Assembly (NCBI GenBank): GCA_016711605.1
Contig: JADJSS010000015.1
Span: forward strand, 1-64,000
DNA: 64,000 bases
Direction: 5' to 3'
From: Saprospirales bacterium
GTDB taxonomy: Bacteria > Bacteroidota > Bacteroidia > Chitinophagales > JADIYW01
Part shown: positions 26,702-37,897 of the stretch, in pieces
Layout of the letters: each line of letters opens with the position of its first letter
How positions within the stretch are numbered: the first letter of the stretch is position 1
The notes under the pieces: generated by a model
What the model was told of the DNA's origin: nothing
The model's database searches: none
What the model saw: the letters and a program-made list of their open reading frames with translations, nothing else
Program-made: the position numbers and the translations under genes

Positions 26702-28037
26702 ATGAGAAACCTAAAATACATTGTAATACTTACTTTTTTTAGTCAATTATTTACTGTTAATACGTTTGCACAAACAACTTATACATTGCAACAATGTATA
26801 AATTTTGCTTTGAAAAATCACAGAAGTTTGAAAGTTGCTGACAATGATGTAAAGGTTGCCTATGCAAGAAAAAAAAAGAAGGTCAGTCTGCTTATTTTCC
26901 ACAAATAAATGGCTTGGTAAAATGGGACTACAATATGCAATTGCAAAAATCTACAATTCCTTCACTAGATATTGGAGGCTTTATGACACCAGAACAATTA
27001 GTTGCTTTTGGCAATAAATTCAATACTTTATTAGGAGTTCAACTCGATCAATTTTATACAATAAATCATACATCGATGGTATCAACGCCATTAAACCAAG
27101 CTATGAATTATCCGAACTGAAAAAGTAAAAACAGAAGAAGAAGTTATCTATAATACTGTTGTTGCATACTATCAAATTTTGTTTATTAATGAACAAGAAA
27201 AATTATTGTTGCAAAATCAAACTCGATTGTCTAAAACGATTCCTATTGTAAAATTACAATATGAAAAGGTGTCGCAAAAAAATGGATGTTGATAGAGTAC
27301 AAGTAAATCTCAATAATATATTGGCAAATCAAGAAATTATCAAAACCAAAAAAGAACTAGCGTTTAATAATTTAAAATACAACATGTCATTATCGTTAGA
27401 TTCAACCATAGCGATAGATACAAATTATTCTAAAGAATTAATCGATTTGAATACATACAGCGATACAGCTAATATTAAAAACAAAATTGAATTAAAATTA
27501 TTGCGAAAAAACTTACAATTACAAAGTGTTTTGTATAAAAAAACACAAGCTGCTTATTTTCCTGTTTTGTCATTTTATGCAAAATATGCTGAGTCAAACA
27601 TTAGGTAATAAATTTGCAGAATCGTTTAAACATTGGTCGCCAATTGCAGCACTTGGTATAAAATTAGAAGTTCCAATTTTTGATGGTTTTCGTACACAAA
27701 GCGCCTTAAAACAAGCAAAATTAAATATTGAATCGATAAAAGAAAATGTGTCGATGACAGAAGAAGGTTTGAAGCTACAAATGAAAAATTCTGAAACACA
27801 ATATTCAGAAGCGGTAAAAAATATAGACATCAACAAAACAAACATGGATTTAGCAAGAAACATTCTAGATGTTGTTACGTTGCAATTTCAAAAGGTGTAA
27901 TTGGTTATTCAGATTTATTATCATCAGAATCAGCTTACAAAGAAGCAGAATTAAATTATCTGTCTTCCTATGTTGATCTGTTAAATGCAAAATTAGAAAT
28001 TGATAAAGCAAACGGAAACTTAAATAAATACAAATAA
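26702..28037 (+). pseudogene. TolC family outer-membrane efflux protein, frameshifted
   Basis: The ATG at 26702 leads into a signal peptide (MRNLKYIVILTFFSQLFTVN, then TFAQ) and the TolC start TYTLQQCINFALKNHRSLKV. The gene then crosses at least five frame changes (near 26872, 27115, 27270, 27590 and 27893). The pieces read as family sequence throughout: GQSAYFPQINGLVKWDYN, VVAYYQILFINEQEKLLLQ, VPIFDGFRTQSALKQAKL, SDLLSSESAYKEAELNYL and the C-terminal DLLNAKLEIDKANGNL. The end is TAA at 28037. TolC forms the outer-membrane channel of tripartite pumps; here it would pair with the adaptor and RND pump downstream. Confidence 0.82.
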
Positions 28038-28045
28038 ATATCAGC

Positions 28046-28079
28046 AACTTTTCTAAAGTTTTAAAACTTTAGAAAAGCT
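28046..28079. repeat. Intergenic palindrome, CTTTTC family
   Basis: Two 17-base arms (28046-28062 and 28063-28079) are inverted copies with one mismatch and no loop: AACTTTTCTAAAGTTTT followed by AAAACTTTAGAAAAGCT. It lies between tolC and the adaptor gene within the operon. Same family as 22082 and 40620. Confidence 0.65.
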
Positions 28080-28103
28080 AAAAAAAAATATAAAACAACA
28101 AAC

Positions 28104-29161
28104 ATGAAGAATAAAATTATCATCGGAATTATCGCAGTAGTACTCATTGGTGGAATGGTTTATAAACTTACACAAAACAAAAAAATAATCGAAAAAAACG
28201 AAACACCAATTGACAGAAGCAACGTACCTGTTGCTGTTACTACATTCGATGCTAATTATTTTCCAGTAGCTACAGATTATGCATTGCCTGCAGTATTAGA
28301 TATTAATAAAAGCGGAATTATTACAGCATCGCAACCAGGTAAATTAATATCGTTTAATGTTGAAATTGGCAGTCATGTAACTAAAGGTCAATTAGTTGGA
28401 AAAATAGATTCAAAACAACGTGAAATTGGTATTAAAACTACAGATGCAACCATCCAAAAATTAGAATCAGATATTAAGAGAACACAAGAGTTAATTGCAG
28501 GCGACGCAGCACCAGCAACTGCTGTTAATGACTTAACGTATAACTTAGAAACTACTAAAATTCAAAAGAAACTATCAAGCAACAAATTGCTGATAACAAT
28601 ATTTACGCACCAATCAGCGGCATCATCGTGCAAAAAAATGCAAACGCTGGTGAGTTCGCAAATCCTGGAACACCATTGGCTTCTATCATGGATGTTTCTG
28701 TATTAAAAGCTATTGTTTATGTAAGCGAAAATAATGTGTATGATTTGAATATTGGACAAACTGCACAAGTAACTTCTAGTATTTTTCCAAGTAAAATTGT
28801 TCGTGGTGTTATAAAATTCATTACACCAAAAGGTGATGAAAATCATAACTACAGAGTTGAAGTAGAAATACCGAACAGCGGTTATAAAGCAGGTACTTAT
28901 GTGTCTGTAAAATTTGGTTTCAAAAAACCATCTGAAGCATTACAAATACCAAAAATTGCGTTGGTTGAAGGTGTAAAAAATCCGTATGTATATGTAGTAA
29001 AAGGTGATGGTTTTGAATCAAGAAAAGTTGAACTCGGTGAAGAACTTGGCGAAAACATTATCATCAGAACTGGATTGTTAGCTGGCGAAAAAGTAATTAC
29101 AAGCGGACAAATTAACTTGACTGCTAAAAGCAAAATTGAAATTGTAAATTCTAAAAACTAA
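28104..29161 (+). CDS. Efflux RND transporter periplasmic adaptor (HlyD/AcrA type), frameshifted
   Basis: The protein starts MKNKIIIGIIAVVLIGGMVY, with an uncleaved or lipid-free membrane anchor. The barrel-sandwich hybrid is present in two halves: SGIITASQPGKLISFNVEIG and YAPISGIIVQKNANAGEFAN. A central coiled-coil hairpin (DATIQKLESDIKRTQELI) separates them. The beta-barrel domain has IVYVSENNVYDLNIGQTAQV, and the membrane-proximal domain has VTSGQINLTAKSKIEIV. A one-base A deletion near 28575 splits the gene. Joined, it has about 352 residues. It links TolC to the RND pump across the periplasm. Confidence 0.85.
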
Positions 29162-29163
29162 TT

Positions 29164-29177
29164 TTTAACCACATAGA
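29164..29177 (+). repeat. CACATAGA end motif before the GxxExxY gene
   Basis: TTTAACCACATAGA differs by one inserted C from the left end of inverted-repeat element copy 1 (TTTAACACATAGA at 14542). No matching right end is seen after the gene. Confidence 0.5.
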
Positions 29178-29187
29178 AATATAGATT

Positions 29188-29615
29188 TTGAGAAATGATT
29201 TGACACAAAAATATTTAGAGGGAATTGAAGTACATAAAATTATAGGTCGTGGGTTTTTAGAAAGTGTTTATCAAGAATGCATGAAAGAAGAATTAAAACA
29301 TAGAAAAATAAATTTTTCATCAGAATTAAAAGTGCCTGTGTATTATAAAACAAAACAATTGGATATAGAATTTCGATGTGATTACTAATAGAAGATTGTT
29401 TAGTGGTTGAATTAAAAACGGTAACAGAATTTAATTCAATTTTTGAAGCACAGCTTCTAAACTATATGAATCTATTAAAAATACCGAAAGGAATTCTTAT
29501 AAACTTTAATTGCTACAATATATTTAAAGACGGACAAAAGACAATGGTAAATGATATTTTTAAAAGTTTACCAAAAAACCTATGGCCGGTTAAAATAATT
29601 AAACAAAAAATCTAA
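29188..29615 (+). CDS. GxxExxY family protein (PDDEXK_3-like), frameshifted
   Basis: GxxExxY proteins carry a small PD-(D/E)XK-like fold and have no established function; they occur in many dispersed copies in Bacteroidota and other phyla. The family signature is present as GRGFLESVYQ (G-x2-E-x2-Y), with the preceding GIEVHKIIG and the later VVELKTVTEF, holding the E-x-K of the nuclease-like core. The only in-frame start is TTG at 29188. A one-base T deletion near 29380 splits the gene. It lies between the adaptor and RND pump genes, where no such gene belongs, and its 5' side carries the CACATAGA motif. Confidence 0.85.
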
Positions 29616-29619
29616 TCAA

Positions 29620-32600
29620 ATGTCTATTACCGAACTTGCCATAAAAAGACCACTACTAATTTGCGTAATTTTTTTGACGTTAATTATATTTGGTTTTATT
29701 GGATACAGTAACTTAAGTTATAATTTGCTTCCAAAATTTGAAGCACCTATTATTTCTGTTCAAACTATTTATAAAGGTGCATCATCAGAAGAAGTACAAA
29801 ATAACGTCACCAAAAAAGTAGAAGATGCAGTTTCATCTATTGAAGGTGTTGATGTAGTTTCTTCTACTTCGCAAGAAAATATTTCAATTGTTGTGTTGCA
29901 ATTAAAACAAAAACAAACACCAGCACCACAAACCGATGCACAACGCAAAATAAATCAAATTAAAAATGATTTGCCAGATGGTGCTGATGATCCTGTAATA
30001 AGCAAATTCAGCTCAAGTGAAATTCCAGTATTGCGTATGACTGCCTTTGCAGATATTAGCGAAACAGAATTGTACGATTTAGTAGATCAAACCATAAAAC
30101 CAATTTTACTAAACCTTCAAGGTGTTGGTCAAGTAAATTTAATTGGTGGAAATAAAAGAGAAATTTCTGTAAAACTAGATAATGAAAAATTACAAGCATA
30201 TAATCTTTCTAGTGCACAAGTTAGCCAAATGATTGCTGCTGGAAACATGTCATATCCTGCTGGTAATATTGAGAATGCAGACAACCGTTTTACGATTCGT
30301 TTAGATGCAAAATTAACGGATGTAAATCAGTTGCGTAATTTGATTATCAGACAAAATAAAAATGGAAGTAAAATCTTATTACAAGATGTTGCCATTGTTA
30401 CAGACGCTACATCTGAACCAATAAAAATAAATCGTATCAATGGAAAAGTTGGTTTAGGTATTGAAGTTTCCAAACAGTCTGACGCTAATGCAGTTGAAGT
30501 AAGCAACGCAAAAGCAAACTCGACACCTTAGTTGCGAATACCTATAAATCAAAAGGTTTCCGATATGAAATAGCAATCGATCAATCATTATATACAATGG
30601 AAGCCGCAAAATCGGTTATTCACGATTTGTTTTAGCTATTATCATTGTTGCGCTAGTAATGTTATTCTTCTTACATAGTTTTAGAAGTGCATCCTTCATT
30701 TTGATATCATTGCCATCCGCTATGATTCCTACATTTTTATTAATGTACTTAATGGGTTTCTCTCTAAACTTAATGACCTTACTCACATTATCATTAGTAG
30801 TTGGTATTTTGGTCGACGATAGTATTAGTGCTAGAAAACATTTTCCGTCACATGGAAATGGGAAAGATAAAGTAACTGCATCTATAGAAGGTAGAGCAGA
30901 AATTGGTTTCACAGCATTAGCCATCACATTGGTTGACGTCGTGGTGTTTTTGTTCCTCTTTCGTTGGCTGGTGGTTTAATTGGAAAATTTTACGCGAATT
31001 TGCTTTAGTCGTAGTGTTTTCTACTTTAATGAGTTTATTCGTATCGTTTACACCTCACACCATTATTAGTTTCTCGTTTTGGAAAACTAGAACACTTGAC
31101 AAAAGATACCATTTGGGGTCGAATTAATATTGGCTTTGAAAACATCATCACCAAAATAATTAATGCATATGGCAGATCATTAGACTGGTTTTTAAGCCAT
31201 AAACTAATTGTATTCTTTGGTGTAATTATGTTATTTGCAGGTGCAGGTGCATTAGGCGCGTTAGGTTTTATTGGTAGTTCATTTGCAGGTAATGGCGACA
31301 GAGGCGAATTTAATTTGATTGTAGAATTAGATCCACAAGCAACACTAATTCAATCAAACAGAGTAGCGCAAGACGTAGAAGAAATTGTTAAAAAGCATCC
31401 AGAAGTAACACGAATTTTTACAAATGTAGGTTCTGTTGGTACACAAATGGGTGGAAGTCTGTCTCAGCCAAACACCATAGATATGACCGTTTCTTTGGTC
31501 GGAAAATTAGCGAAAAGCATCAACAGAACAAGTATGCGCGCTCATTCGAGATGAAATATCCAAAATTCCAGGCATAAAATACTCTATAAAAACCAACACA
31601 AATTACTGGCGGAAATCAATCACCAATTGAAATTGCAGTAATGGGTGCTGATATGGATGAACTTTAGGATCTGCTAAAAAGTAAAAGAAATTGTTGCATC
31701 ACACCAGGTGCTGATTATGTAGAATATAGCACAAAATCAGCAAAAACTGAAGTGCAAATTTCATTAAATAGAGATAAGATTGCTAAAATGGGTCTCAATA
31801 TTCCTTCTGTTGGAACAGCCATTCAATTAGCGTTCCGTGGAAATGATCAATCTAAATTTAAAGATAAAGGTGAAGAGTACAATATCAACATTATGTACGA
31901 TAAAGGTGATAGAAAAGATTTAAAAAATATCGAAAATACAACCATTCAAACACCACAAGGCGCAACGGTTCGTTTAGGTGATATTGCAGATATTAATGAA
32001 ATTAGAGGACAAGCAGTTTTAGAACGTTACAATCGCTTAAATTCTGTTCGAGTTTTAGCTGCAACAGCAGGTCGTCCAACTGGAACCACTGCAGAAATTA
32101 AAGATAAAATTAAAGATGCACACTTGCCAACGTCTGTTTCTATTGATTATTTAGGTGAAGAAAAAAACCAAAAAGATTCGTTCGGCAGTTTAGGTTATGC
32201 CATGTTGTTAGGTATTTTGCTCGTATATTTAATTATGGTTGCTTTATATGAAAGCACGTTATATCCATTCGTAGTTTTGTTTTCTATTCCAGTTGCCTTA
32301 ATTGGTGCAACATTAGCATTGGCTTTAACCATGGAAAGTTTAAGTATTTTTGGTATGATTGGTTTTATTATGCTCATGGGTTTAGTTTCCAAAAATGGTA
32401 TTTTATTAGTCGATTTTACAAATCATTTAAAAGCACAAGGTCTACAATTAAAAGAAGCATTAATTGAAGCCGGCAAAGAACGTTTACGTCCAATTTTAAT
32501 GACAACCGTAGCCATGATTTTTGGTATGATGCCAATCGCATTATCTAACGGACCAGGTTCTGAATTTAAAAAATCAATGGCCAGGTAATTATCGGTGGCT

Positions 32601-32746
32601 TAACCAGTTCATTACTATTAACCTTAATCGTAGTTCCAACCGTATACTATTTATTTGATAGATTGAAAGAAAAACTATCAAAGAAAAAAAAAACACCAAT
32701 TGCTATAACACCAGCAATTACAAGCACCACAGCCGAGCAAGCATAA
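29620..32746 (+). pseudogene. Efflux RND transporter permease (AcrB/MdtB type), many frameshifts
   Basis: The inner-membrane RND pump starts MSITELAIKRPLLICVIFLT. The porter domains read as EAPIISVQTIYKGASSEEV, QTIKPILLNLQGVGQVNLIG and GEEYNINIMYDKGDRKD. Transmembrane helix 4 (expected VDDSIVVLENIFR) is scrambled by two or three indels near 30825-30870. Further frame changes occur near 30525, 30955, 31055, 31540, 31600, 31690 and 32580, and a TAG (31665-31667) interrupts DEL-DLLKK. The C-terminal part has GFIMLMGLVSKNGILLVDF and GKERLRPILMTTVAMIFGM. Joined, about 1,040 residues, normal for the family. It is proton-driven efflux with the TolC and HlyD neighbours; the substrate is unknown. Confidence 0.85.
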
Positions 32747-32772
32747 AATAAAAAAAATACAGAAAACAAATC

Positions 32773-32807
32773 AAGGTCTTCAAGGTTTTTAAATCCTTGA
32801 AGACCTT
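32773..32807. repeat. Intergenic palindrome, GGTCTTCAAGG type
   Basis: AAGGTCTTCAAGG (32773-32785) and CCTTGAAGACCTT (32795-32807) are perfect 13-base inverted repeats, followed by TTTAAA. It lies between the convergent RND and S41 genes and could terminate transcription from either side. Confidence 0.65.
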
Positions 32808-32824
32808 TTAAATTCTAAACGAAA

Positions 32825-34235
32825 TTATTTTCTACGAATTAAATCTAACGTAAAATTTAATTCTGTTTCGTTACTATTAATAATATCGTTTATAGTTGGT
32901 ATTACTTTATGTGTTGGAAAAACACCATGTCCGTCATTTAAGTCTATATCTCTTATAATTGTACTGTAATCTGGTTTGTCGCAAACAATTTTGGTGTTTG
33001 GTAGTGTTGTATAGGTTTTTATACTAAATGAACTTGTTAAAACTGATTTATTGCCACCAGTTTCATCACCAATAATTACTGCTCTTTTAAGTGTTTCTAA
33101 AATAGAACTTATAATGCCAGAATTAGAAAAACTTCCACCATTAATTAATAGAAATACTTTGCCTGAAAATGAGTTTTTATTCGGTTTTGTTTTTCTTGTG
33201 CTATTTACAAGTCGTTTTTTTAATCTGTTATCTTTTGAATTCATTTGAGTTTTCTAACAATAAAATATTCTTTTACATAAGCAAATGGCTTGTCCAATAA
33301 ATAAGATAATAAATAGGCACCATAAGTACTTTTACCACCTTGATTATTGCGCAAATCTAAAATCAAATTTTCGGTTTTGTTTTTTTTTATAGCTTTAAAA
33401 ATAGACTTTATTGATTTTTTAAATGACTGATTATACTCTTTTTTATCTTATGACTAAATGTATAGATTTTTAGAATTCCTGTTTTGAAAGAATCAATATT
33501 GCTATAAGTAATGGCTTTTTTGTTTTCATGTACCATTACTCTGTCAGGATATAATTTCTTTTCTTGTATGCAAAATGCTATCTTTAGATAAAGCATTTAT
33601 TGTTTTAGATAAAGTTATGTTCTCTACGAGTTTTATGGATAGATTAAATGTAGTTGGATGTCCGAAAACATAACTATAAAATTCGCGAAACCATTCATTT
33701 AATATCCATAATGGATAGGTTGAATTATAGCCATCTCTTGGCATTCTTCTTTAATAACTCATTCATTATTGTATCAGCATCAATTCCATTAATACTTAAA
33801 ATTTCAGCACCAACATTTATTGTTGTATCCGTTGATAAATTCATGTCAATTAAAAGTCTTTTATCTAAATAAGAAACATGAAATGGAAAAAACAAGGCAT
33901 TCTTATTGTAATACTCAGTTAAATTATTACTTGGATGAATGTAATTGTGTCCATCTTTAATAATAGATACTAATGGCGAAATATAGCTGTAAAATTCCAA
34001 CGCAGTCATTGGCGTATTGATATGCGTATAAAAACTATCGAGTGTTTTATCTAGTTCCTTTTTAGAAACATACAAATATAAATTTGCATGCGTTTTTCTA
34101 GTGTCTTTCGCCAAACTATAAAATCCTTTTTAATTCAGTAATACTAAATGTTTGTACAGTAAGTTCATTATACTTCTGTGCATGTATGAGTGAACTGTAA
34201 CTCATTAGGATTAAAACAACAATTGTCTTTTGCAT
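32825..34235 (-). pseudogene. S41 family peptidase (C-terminal processing peptidase-like), frameshifted
   Basis: The gene reads from an ATG at 34235 (MQKTIVVLILMSYSSLIHA, a signal peptide) down to 32825. The N-terminal domain is typical of S41 proteins: THINTPMTALEFYSYISPLV and SIIKDGHNYIHPSNN. A PDZ-like region follows (VGAEILSINGIDADTIMNEL). The catalytic core has GKVFLLINGGSFSNSGIISS, where the Ser of SFSNSG is the nucleophile, and GDETGGNKSV (usually a Lys-Glu region). At least four frame changes occur (near 34125, 33740, 33450 and 33250). It is predicted secreted or periplasmic. The substrate is unknown. Confidence 0.75.
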
Positions 34236-34345
34236 ACTATCTTTTTTGTAAAGTTCACTAAATATCAATTTACTGTTGTTCCATGTTATAAGTTAGAACA
34301 TTATTTTTAAAAAAAACCTAATAGTAAATTATAAGCAACTGATTA

Positions 34346-35466
34346 TTAATTATCTATATTAGTCTTGTTTTTTTGAAACTCAGATGGAGAAATGCCTTTT
34401 ATTTTTTTAAACGTAGTATAAAAGGTGGTTTTTGAATTAAATCCAACTTCATAACCTATTGCTTCAATCGTAAAATGAGCATATTTTTATCCTTCAAAGC
34501 AGGGGTTGCATATTCAATTCTATACCTGTTTATAAATTGAAAGAAGTTTTCTTTACATGTTTTATTTATTACTTCAGATAATAAATGATGAGATATACCT
34601 AATTGATTTGCCAATTTTGGCAAGGTGATTTTACTATCCAGATATGGTTGATTTGTTTCAAAATATTCGAGCAGTTTATTTCTTTCTAAAATTAGTTTCT
34701 CATCAACTATACTAGCTTCATTTTCCATGTTATCTGAAATAGTATGTAGAAAGTCATCTTCAATAGTCTCTAAATCAGCATATACAAATGGTTGATTTAA
34801 TGCATGAATACCAAGAAATAAAATGGACAATAAATAAAAAATTGGATCAATAAAAGTATTTAACAGATATCCTGAAAAATTTGTAAAAAGTAAAAATAGG
34901 AACATAATAGTAATTGCTATTAAGAAGTAAAACATCCAATATAAATTTCTTCTATCAGCATCAGCAGCTAAATGGTAAATAGTTTTTTGATGTTTGTAAA
35001 TTAAATGCCAATATGACATTAAATAAACAAACATAAATGGATATAATGCATAAGTCGAATAATTAAAGAAAATTCCAAATGGTTTTTGGGTCCATTCTAA
35101 AATGCCTGTAAAGTCATTTGGCAAATCAAAATAGGCAATCAAAACAAGCATCAATATTACAATTGGTACTAAAAAATGAAAATATGATTCATTCGTAAAT
35201 TTAAATTTTGGCGTTGAAATAGATTTCAGAAATAAATAAAACAGCGGACAAATAACGTAGTATAACCAATCAATCAATAAGTCATTCTTGTTCCAATGAA
35301 ATTCAATATTATTCGAATGAATGGATGCTGCTAATAGAATAATGCTAAACAACAACATAACTAATGATAAATAAATTCGTTGACGCAAATTGCCATTTGT
35401 AGTAAACAGTAAAATGATGCATAAACAAAAACTAACACCAGAAGCAAGAGCATATAATATTTCCAA
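34346..35466 (-). CDS. AraC family regulator with seven-helix membrane domain, frameshifted near the end
   Basis: The N-terminal 240 residues form about seven transmembrane helices (MEILYALASGVSFCLCIILL and following); the C-terminal 100 residues are an AraC-type DNA-binding domain: KLANQLGISHHLLSEVINKT is the first helix-turn-helix and VGFNSKTTFYTTFKKIKGIS the second. The start is a TTG at 35466 following an in-frame stop. A one-base deletion near 34480 (expected LTIEAIGYEV) moves the end from 34456 to TAA 34346. Such proteins combine a membrane sensor with a DNA-binding output. The target genes are unknown; the S41 gene follows on the same strand. Confidence 0.78.
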
Positions 35467-35781
35467 GCGAATGAATTATTCTAGATGAGTTAAATACTTA
35501 AAGCAACTCTTAAAATAGGCAAAAGTTGATTTGTAATGATAATAAATATTTACAGTTCCAGCAACTTGTTTATTGCTTTAAGATTTATTGATTACAACCT
35601 ATTAATAAACAAATAACAATTTTTGTACTGAGTATTTGGTTATGGTTTTAATCTTTATATTTTGTAAAAAATGTAAAAATAAAGTGCAAGTATTTTTAGT
35701 GCGAAACTATTTAAGTGTACATCCAAAACTCCATTCAAAAAAGCGCAATTCATTTCTTATCTTTATCAAAATTAGTTACGC
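35467..35781. other. Gene-free spacer
   Basis: This 315-base AT-rich spacer separates the divergent AraC-type regulator and DppC-like permease genes. I see no ORF with coding character, no tRNA and no strong hairpin. Promoters for both genes presumably lie here, but no exact TAnnTTTG box with a -33 partner stands out. Confidence 0.6.
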
Positions 35782-37004
35782 ATGAGTAATGGCATCGAAT
35801 CGCCTTTAAAAAAACATGGATACGCTTGCTGAAAAACAAACCAGCAATCTTCAGTTTAATTGTAATTGTTTTCGCTGTTATCTTAGCATTTATCGGTCCA
35901 TCTGTCGCACCTGATAAAACACCCGATGCAGATGATCAAGTATTAGAATTAGCCAATGCCTCACCTGGTTTCACCGTGAAAATGCTTTTGGTAAAAAACC
36001 GTGAAGAAAAAGATCCAAACATTATTTCAAAAATCTTATTTGGTAAAAATAATTCGTATCAAATGGTGCCGATTAATTCGTATCAATTCGACGACAGCGC
36101 AAACGTTGTAGTGCAAGCATACAAAGGCGAAGGCAGAAAAGAAGAACAAATGATTTTTCCAGTTGTAGATGTCGTAGAATCTTTATCCATCATTTCACCA
36201 AAAATAGAAATACATGGCGACAAAGCTGTTTACACTACTTTTGAAGAAAAGCAAAAAACAGTTTCCATTGCGGCCTTAAAAAAAGATATTGCCGAAAATA
36301 ACATCATCACCAAAAAATACCGCTTAGGCACTGATAACTATGGACGTGATATTTTAAGTCGATTGCTTTTTGGTGTGCGCGTTTCCTTGTCGGTTGGTTT
36401 GGTTGCGGTCTTTATTTCCTTAACCATCGGTATTTTTATGGGTAGCGTTGCTGGTTTCTATCGTGGCAGCGTGGATAACATCATCATGTGGTTCATCAAT
36501 GTAGTTTGGTCAATTCCAACTATATTGTTAGCAATGGCTATTCGTTTTGCCATCGGCGATAAAATCAATTCGTTTCTCGCAATTTTCATCGCAGTTGGTT
36601 TATCCATGTGGGTCGAAGTAGCAAGAATAGTTCGTGGTCAAGTTTTATCAGTTAGAGAAATGGAATATGTGCAAGCAGCTCGCAGTTTAGGTTACAACAA
36701 TGCAAGAATAATAATGAAGCATATTTTGCCAAACATTATCGGTCCAATTATGGTGATTGCTGCTTCCGATTTTGCTTCAGCCATCTTAATTGAAGCAGGT
36801 TTGAGCTTTGTTGGCATTGGCGTAAAACCACCAACTCCAAGTTGGGGCTCGATGCTAAACGACCATCGCGCCTATTTATTAACACCAGACCGAGCATTTC
36901 TAGCATTAGCACCAGGAATTTGCATTATGGTTATGGTATTGGCTTTCAATCTCTTAGGAAACGGTCTACGCGATGCATTTGATGTGAAAGGAAAAACGGT
37001 TTAG
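35782..37004 (+). CDS. Peptide/nickel ABC transporter permease (DppC/OppC type), frameshift near start
   Basis: The likely start is the ATG at 35782 (MSNGIESPLKK), with one A missing in the A run near 35812; the continuous frame from 35826 onward begins LKNKPAIFSLIVIVFAVILA. After the first helix there is an unusually long extracytoplasmic insert (about residues 40-165). Then comes the permease core with RLGTDNYGRDILSRLLFGVR, a signature of DppC, and the EAA loop EYVQAARSLGYNNARIIMKH that contacts the ATPase. It imports peptides or nickel with partner proteins that are not in this window. About 400 residues. Confidence 0.88.
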
Positions 37005-37111
37005 ATTAATCCTTTAATTATCAGCACTTTACATTTTATTTTATTAAATAATCTTATTTTTTGACTTACGTTAAATAATCATTGAACTTAAGATGAATTA
37101 ATACTGTTTTA

Positions 37112-37142
37112 TTTGTGTATCTCAGTTTTATACTTATTTTTG
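37112..37142 (+). promoter_or_regulatory. Promoter of psd (TTTG - 19 bases - TAnnTTTG)
   Basis: TTTG at 37112-37115 and TATTTTTG at 37135-37142 are separated by 19 bases, the optimal Bacteroidota spacing. The psd ATG follows 42 bases later. This is the best promoter match in the window. Confidence 0.65.
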
Positions 37143-37184
37143 GTGACTCATTCAGAACGTAAATACCTGACTTAAAGAACAAAC

Positions 37185-37853
37185 ATGAAGCGAACATATA
37201 TTCATAAAGAAGGTTGGAAAATTGTTTTATCTACTTTTGCTATTGTTTTAGCAATTAATTTAATAACTAACTTTTTATTGCATGCTGGACCATTTGTTAG
37301 CTGGACCGTTTTTGCACTTACATTCTCTTTTTTCTGTTTTGTAACGTATTTCTTTAGAAATCCAAAACGTACTATTATTACAGATGATAATAAAATTATT
37401 TGTCCAGCTGATGGAAAAGTAGTTGTCATCGAAGAAGTCTTTGAGCCAGAATATTTTGAAGATAAACGACTTCAAGTATCCGTATTTATGTCGCCAGCAA
37501 ACGTACACGTAAATCGTGCGCCAATTGCAGGTGATGTAAAATATTCAAAATACCACGACGGAAAATATTTAGTAGCATGGCATCCAAAATCATCTACTGA
37601 AAATGAACGAACTTCTATCGTAATTGATAATGGAAGCGTTGATGTTTTGGTTCGACAAATTGCTGGAAAAGTGGCTCGCAGAATTGTTTATTATCTTGAA
37701 GAAGGTGATACTATTGAACAAGGTGCAGATTTTGGTTTTATCAAATTCGGCTCACGCGTAGATTTATTTTTGCCATTAGATACCAAAATAAATATCAAAT
37801 TGGGTCAAAAAGTAAAAGGTGGAATTACCATTATTGGTGAATTGACGAAATAA
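37185..37853 (+). CDS. psd: Phosphatidylserine decarboxylase proenzyme (short form)
   Basis: This enzyme decarboxylates phosphatidylserine to phosphatidylethanolamine at the inner membrane. The 222-residue protein has an N-terminal membrane segment (about residues 12-55), then FRNPKRTIITDDNKIICPAD, VFMSPANVHVNRAPIAG (conserved His residues) and the C-terminal self-cleavage site in GFIKFGSRVDLFLP, where the Ser of Gly-Ser becomes the pyruvoyl group. The short length and FGS site identify the PSD-A type. A well-spaced promoter precedes it. The gene converges with the membrane glycosyltransferase gene 44 bases downstream. Confidence 0.95.
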   Translation: MKRTYIHKEGWKIVLSTFAIVLAINLITNFLLHAGPFVSWTVFALTFSFFCFVTYFFRNPKRTIITDDNKIICPADGKVVVIEEVFEPEYFEDKRLQVSVFMSPANVHVNRAPIAGDVKYSKYHDGKYLVAWHPKSSTENERTSIVIDNGSVDVLVRQIAGKVARRIVYYLEEGDTIEQGADFGFIKFGSRVDLFLPLDTKINIKLGQKVKGGITIIGELTK

Positions 37854-37897
37854 TGGCTTTGATAAGCTCACTCTGACATTTCGATAAACTCGTCTAA

